A stretch of DNA of 17,646 bases from Megasphaera elsdenii (GTDB taxonomy: Bacteria; Bacillota; Negativicutes; Veillonellales; Megasphaeraceae): the NCBI RefSeq assembly GCF_020539865.1, contig NZ_JAJBQV010000039.1, positions 1 to 17,646 of the forward strand. Reading direction: 5' to 3'. How positions within the stretch are numbered: position 1 is the stretch's first letter; every line of letters begins with the position of its first letter. The translations under genes were made by a program, and so were the position numbers. This document shows positions 15,502 through 17,646 of this stretch, piece by piece. A model generated the notes under the pieces. It searched no databases. It was not told the DNA's origin and worked only from the letters and a program-made list of their open reading frames with translations.

Positions 15502-16769
15502 TGGGTGAACAACTTTATGATATTATCATCGTTGGCGGCGGCCCGGCAGGCTTATCCGCTGCCTACAGCGCTTGGCAGAATGGCGCTAAAAAAATTCTCG
15601 TCCTCGAACGTGACCGTGAAGCTGGCGGTATCCTCCAGCAGTGCATCCACAATGGTTTCGGCCTCCATCACTTCAAAGAAGAACTGACCGGTCCGGGCTA
15701 TGCCCAGCGCTGCTACGATTTAGTCAAAGATAAACCGGAAATCGAAATCCTCGTCGATACCATGGTCCTCAGCGTCAACCCGGACAAGACGGTCACCGCT
15801 GTTAGCCCGGCTCACGGACTGATGAAAGTACAGGGCAAGACGATTATCCTCACGATGGGTTGCCGCGAACGTACACGCGGTGCCATCCGTATCCCTGGCT
15901 ATCGTCCGGCTGGCGTCTTCACGGCTGGTGCGGCTCAGCGCATGGTCAACATGGAAGGTTATCTGCCGGGTAAGAAAATTGTCATCCTCGGTAGTGGCGA
16001 TATTGGCCTCATCATGGCCCGCCGTATGACCTTGGAAGGCTGTAAAGTCCAGGCTGTCCTGGAAATCTGCCCCTTCTCGAACGGCTTGACCCGTAATATG
16101 GTACAATGCCTGTATGACTATGATATTCCTTTGTATCTGTCCCATACCATTACGGCCATTCATGGGAAAGACCGGGTCAATGGCATTACGGCAGCCAAAG
16201 TCGATGACCATATGAAACCCATTCCGGGCACGGAATTCGACATCGACTGCGATACGTTGCTCTTGTCCGTCGGCTTGATCCCGGAAAATGAATTGTCCCG
16301 CGGCTTAGGTCTGGCTATGCATCCGCTCACCAATGGTCCTATCGTCGACCAGCATCGTGAAACGAGCCTTCCCGGTATCTTTGCAGCTGGTAACGTCGTC
16401 CACGTCCATGACCTGGTAGACTTCGTATCAGAAGAAGCTGAAATCGCCGGTAAATACGCTGCCCTCAAGGCCCAGGAACAGCTGCCGGAAGACGTAGCCG
16501 ACGTCAAAGTCGAAGCTATTGACGAAGTCCGTACCTGTGTCCCTCAGCATATCCGCGCTACGGCAGAAGGCGAAACAATCCGGTTGTTCATGCGTGTTCG
16601 CAAACCGATGAAGAAAGTCCGCCTCACTGTCAAGAGCGGTGATGATACGCTGCTGACGAAAGTCCTCCCCGTCGCCAAACCAAGTGAAATGATCGCCGTC
16701 AACGTACCGGCTGAAAAAGCCAAGGGCCATCATGCGGATTGGACCGTTTCCGTAAAGGAGGAAGCATAA
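15501..16769 (+). CDS. FAD/NAD(P)-dependent oxidoreductase, partner of the GlpA-like subunit
   Basis: The 422-residue protein has an FAD Rossmann motif GGGPAG (12-17), a second nucleotide-binding motif GSGDIG (165-170), and a late FAD contact, PGIFAAGN, near residue 295. A TMGCRERTRG segment (119-128) is typical of this subgroup, related to HcnB/SoxA-type and thioredoxin-reductase-like flavoproteins. It is not the classical GlpB, but it occupies that position. The second Rossmann motif suggests it can pass electrons to or from NAD(P). The last 90 or so residues form a separate domain of unknown role. GGAGGT (15487-15492) lies within the end of the previous gene, 8 bases before the ATG. The next gene begins one base after its stop. 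Confidence 0.87.
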   Translation: MGEQLYDIIIVGGGPAGLSAAYSAWQNGAKKILVLERDREAGGILQQCIHNGFGLHHFKEELTGPGYAQRCYDLVKDKPEIEILVDTMVLSVNPDKTVTAVSPAHGLMKVQGKTIILTMGCRERTRGAIRIPGYRPAGVFTAGAAQRMVNMEGYLPGKKIVILGSGDIGLIMARRMTLEGCKVQAVLEICPFSNGLTRNMVQCLYDYDIPLYLSHTITAIHGKDRVNGITAAKVDDHMKPIPGTEFDIDCDTLLLSVGLIPENELSRGLGLAMHPLTNGPIVDQHRETSLPGIFAAGNVVHVHDLVDFVSEEAEIAGKYAALKAQEQLPEDVADVKVEAIDEVRTCVPQHIRATAEGETIRLFMRVRKPMKKVRLTVKSGDDTLLTKVLPVAKPSEMIAVNVPAEKAKGHHADWTVSVKEEA

Positions 16770-16770
16770 C

Positions 16771-17142
16771 ATGAGTGTAGAAACGAAACAATTGAACTGC
16801 ATCAACTGCCCGCTGGGCTGCTTGCTTACTGTTACCTTGGAAGACGGTAAGATTACCAAAGTCACAGGTAATACGTGCCCGCGCGGTGAAAAATATGCCC
16901 ATCAGGAATTGACGAACCCGCAGCGCATGCTGACCTCGACGGTCCGCATCGAAGGCGGCGAACTGCCGCTCCTGCCGGTCGTATCTAAGACGACTTTGCC
17001 GAAAGGCCGGATCCTCGACTGTGCAGCAGCCCTGCGCAGCGTAGAAGTTAAAGCTCCGGTCCATACAGGCGACGTCATCGTCAAAGATATCTTGGGCCTC
17101 GGCGTAGATATCGTGGCTAGCCGCGATATGGGCAAAGAATAA
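16771..17142 (+). CDS. DUF1667 protein with four-cysteine Fe-S-like motif
   Basis: The 123-residue protein starts with C-x2-C-x3-C (Cys10, Cys13, Cys17) and a fourth Cys36 in GNTCPRGEKYA. The pattern resembles the N-terminal [4Fe-4S] site of molybdopterin oxidoreductases, so an Fe-S cluster is likely but not proven. The family (DUF1667) recurs next to GlpA-like and FAD/NAD(P) oxidoreductase genes in anaerobes, for example the Thermotoga TM1432-TM1434 cluster. It probably acts as an electron-transfer subunit of that complex, in place of GlpC. AAAGGAGG lies about 10 bases upstream, within the previous gene. A strong terminator follows, so it is the last gene of the unit. Confidence 0.88.
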   Translation: MSVETKQLNCINCPLGCLLTVTLEDGKITKVTGNTCPRGEKYAHQELTNPQRMLTSTVRIEGGELPLLPVVSKTTLPKGRILDCAAALRSVEVKAPVHTGDVIVKDILGLGVDIVASRDMGKE

Positions 17143-17180
17143 GCATTGGTACCAATATTCCCTCTTACATATACCGAAAA

Positions 17181-17210
17181 GGCGCTGTCGTATGAAGACA
17201 GCGCCTTTTT
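17181..17210 (+). terminator. Terminator of the glpA-like operon
   Basis: GGCGCTGTC (17181-17189) and GACAGCGCC (17197-17205) form a perfect 9-bp stem with a 7-base loop and five T after it. AAAA before the stem (17177-17180) can extend the pairing. The arms are a variant of the hairpins at 1395, 6561 and 10226. Confidence 0.9.
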
Positions 17211-17233
17211 ATGTAGCCGGTTTACCCTGTTGA

Positions 17234-17275
17234 GCAGGCGAAGCCTGCGAAATATAACCCACCCGCTATGCGGGT
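17234..17275. repeat. Two tandem short hairpins upstream of the IS200-type transposase
   Basis: GCAGGC-GAA-GCCTGC (17234-17248) and ACCCGC-TAT-GCGGGT (17261-17275) are two compact 6-bp hairpins with 3-base loops, 12 bases apart. IS200/IS605 transposases recognise subterminal hairpins as single-stranded DNA, so one of these may be the left-end site. They could equally be host intergenic repeats next to the insertion. Confidence 0.45.
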
Positions 17276-17299
17276 GCGCGGTGTTAGTTATACTAAAAA

Positions 17300-17365
17300 A
17301 AATCACCTTTCCTATATAATAGAGGTGTCCAAGCCACTATTACGACAAACAAGGAAAGGTGATTT
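17300..17365 (+). promoter_or_regulatory. Long inverted repeat covering the tnpA ribosome binding site
   Basis: AAATCACCTTTCCT (17300-17313) is the exact reverse complement of AGGAAAGGTGATTT (17352-17365). The right arm contains the tnpA ribosome binding site and ends two bases before the ATG, so a transcript containing both arms would hide the start. A TATACT at 17289-17294 would start RNA near 17301 and include the left arm; a TATAAT at 17315-17320 would start downstream and exclude it. Confidence 0.65.
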
Positions 17366-17367
17366 AT

Positions 17368-17646
17368 ATGGCGAAGAAAGCCAATGATTTAGCACACACC
17401 AAATGGATGTGCAAGTATCATATCGTCTTCACGCCTAAGTATAGACGAAAAATTATTTATAATCAATATAGACGCGATTTGGGAAGTATCTTAAGGCAGC
17501 TATGTAATTATAAAGGGGTTGAAATTATAGAAGGGCATCTTATGCCCGACCATGTACATATGTTAGTAAGCATTCCTCCGAAATTGAGCGTTTCTTCTTT
17601 CATGGGATACTTAAAAGGAAAATCGGCGCTAATGATGTTCGATAGG
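17368..17646 (+). CDS. tnpA: IS200/IS605-family Y1 (HUH) transposase TnpA, 3' truncated by window
   Basis: The frame from ATG 17368 is open to the window end, giving 93 residues that begin MAKKANDLAHTKWMCKYHIV and continue with FTPKYRRKII. GHLMPDHVHMLVSIPP contains the HUH metal motif (His62, Val63, His64). These are hallmarks of the small single-strand transposases of the IS200/IS605 family, about 140-155 residues long. The catalytic Tyr lies beyond the window, so integrity cannot be judged. Base composition is more AT-rich than the glp genes beside it, which suits a mobile element. GGAAAGGTG serves as ribosome binding site and is buried in an inverted repeat. Whether a tnpB follows is not visible. 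Confidence 0.93.
   Translation, partial: MAKKANDLAHTKWMCKYHIVFTPKYRRKIIYNQYRRDLGSILRQLCNYKGVEIIEGHLMPDHVHMLVSIPPKLSVSSFMGYLKGKSALMMFDR

Overview
The window looks like chromosomal DNA from an anaerobic, diderm Firmicute of the Negativicutes, most likely Megasphaera or a close relative. The grounds are inference from gene content: Firmicute-like metabolic genes and strong AGGAGG-type ribosome binding sites sit beside a YadA-type trimeric autotransporter, which needs an outer membrane. Hydroxylamine reductase and a fermentative glycerol module fit an anaerobe. Genus assignment is tentative because no rRNA or marker gene is present.

Layout. Positions 1-149 hold the 3' end of a + strand gene, probably pyruvate kinase. 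It meets tail to tail an M20 metallopeptidase on the - strand (159-1262). An AT-rich stretch follows, with a terminator that belongs to no visible gene. Then comes a trimeric autotransporter locus (1790-4604) whose 5' end is broken three times: ATA in place of ATG, an in-frame TGA in the signal peptide, and a one-base frameshift in an A8 tract. A repeat-rich spacer leads to hcp (4958-6529) with its own promoter and a possible CRP/FNR-type operator.

Positions 6820-10192 form a tightly packed operon: cyclophilin, GIY-YIG protein, secreted M48 metalloprotease, and an exported SGNH hydrolase with two FnIII-like repeats. It starts at a recognisable promoter and ends at a strong bidirectional terminator shared with the convergent SorC-family regulator gene (10256-11197, -).

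Positions 11392-17142 are a glycerol utilisation region: glpK and glpF, then a second transcription unit of a GlpA-like FAD dehydrogenase, an FAD/NAD(P) oxidoreductase and a DUF1667 protein. Together these would import glycerol, phosphorylate it and oxidise glycerol 3-phosphate to dihydroxyacetone phosphate. Both glp promoters carry the same 15-base element GTGAAAATATGTAAA exactly 7 bases upstream of the -35 box. This is the strongest new observation here, and the adjacent SorC-type regulator is the obvious candidate to bind it.

The window ends in an IS200/IS605-family element: the first 93 codons of its tnpA transposase, preceded by hairpins and a long inverted repeat that covers the ribosome binding site. 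I found no tRNA, rRNA, CRISPR array, defence system or prophage. I did not find a clearly new multi-gene system; the best leads are the glp promoter element, the broken adhesin and the envelope operon.
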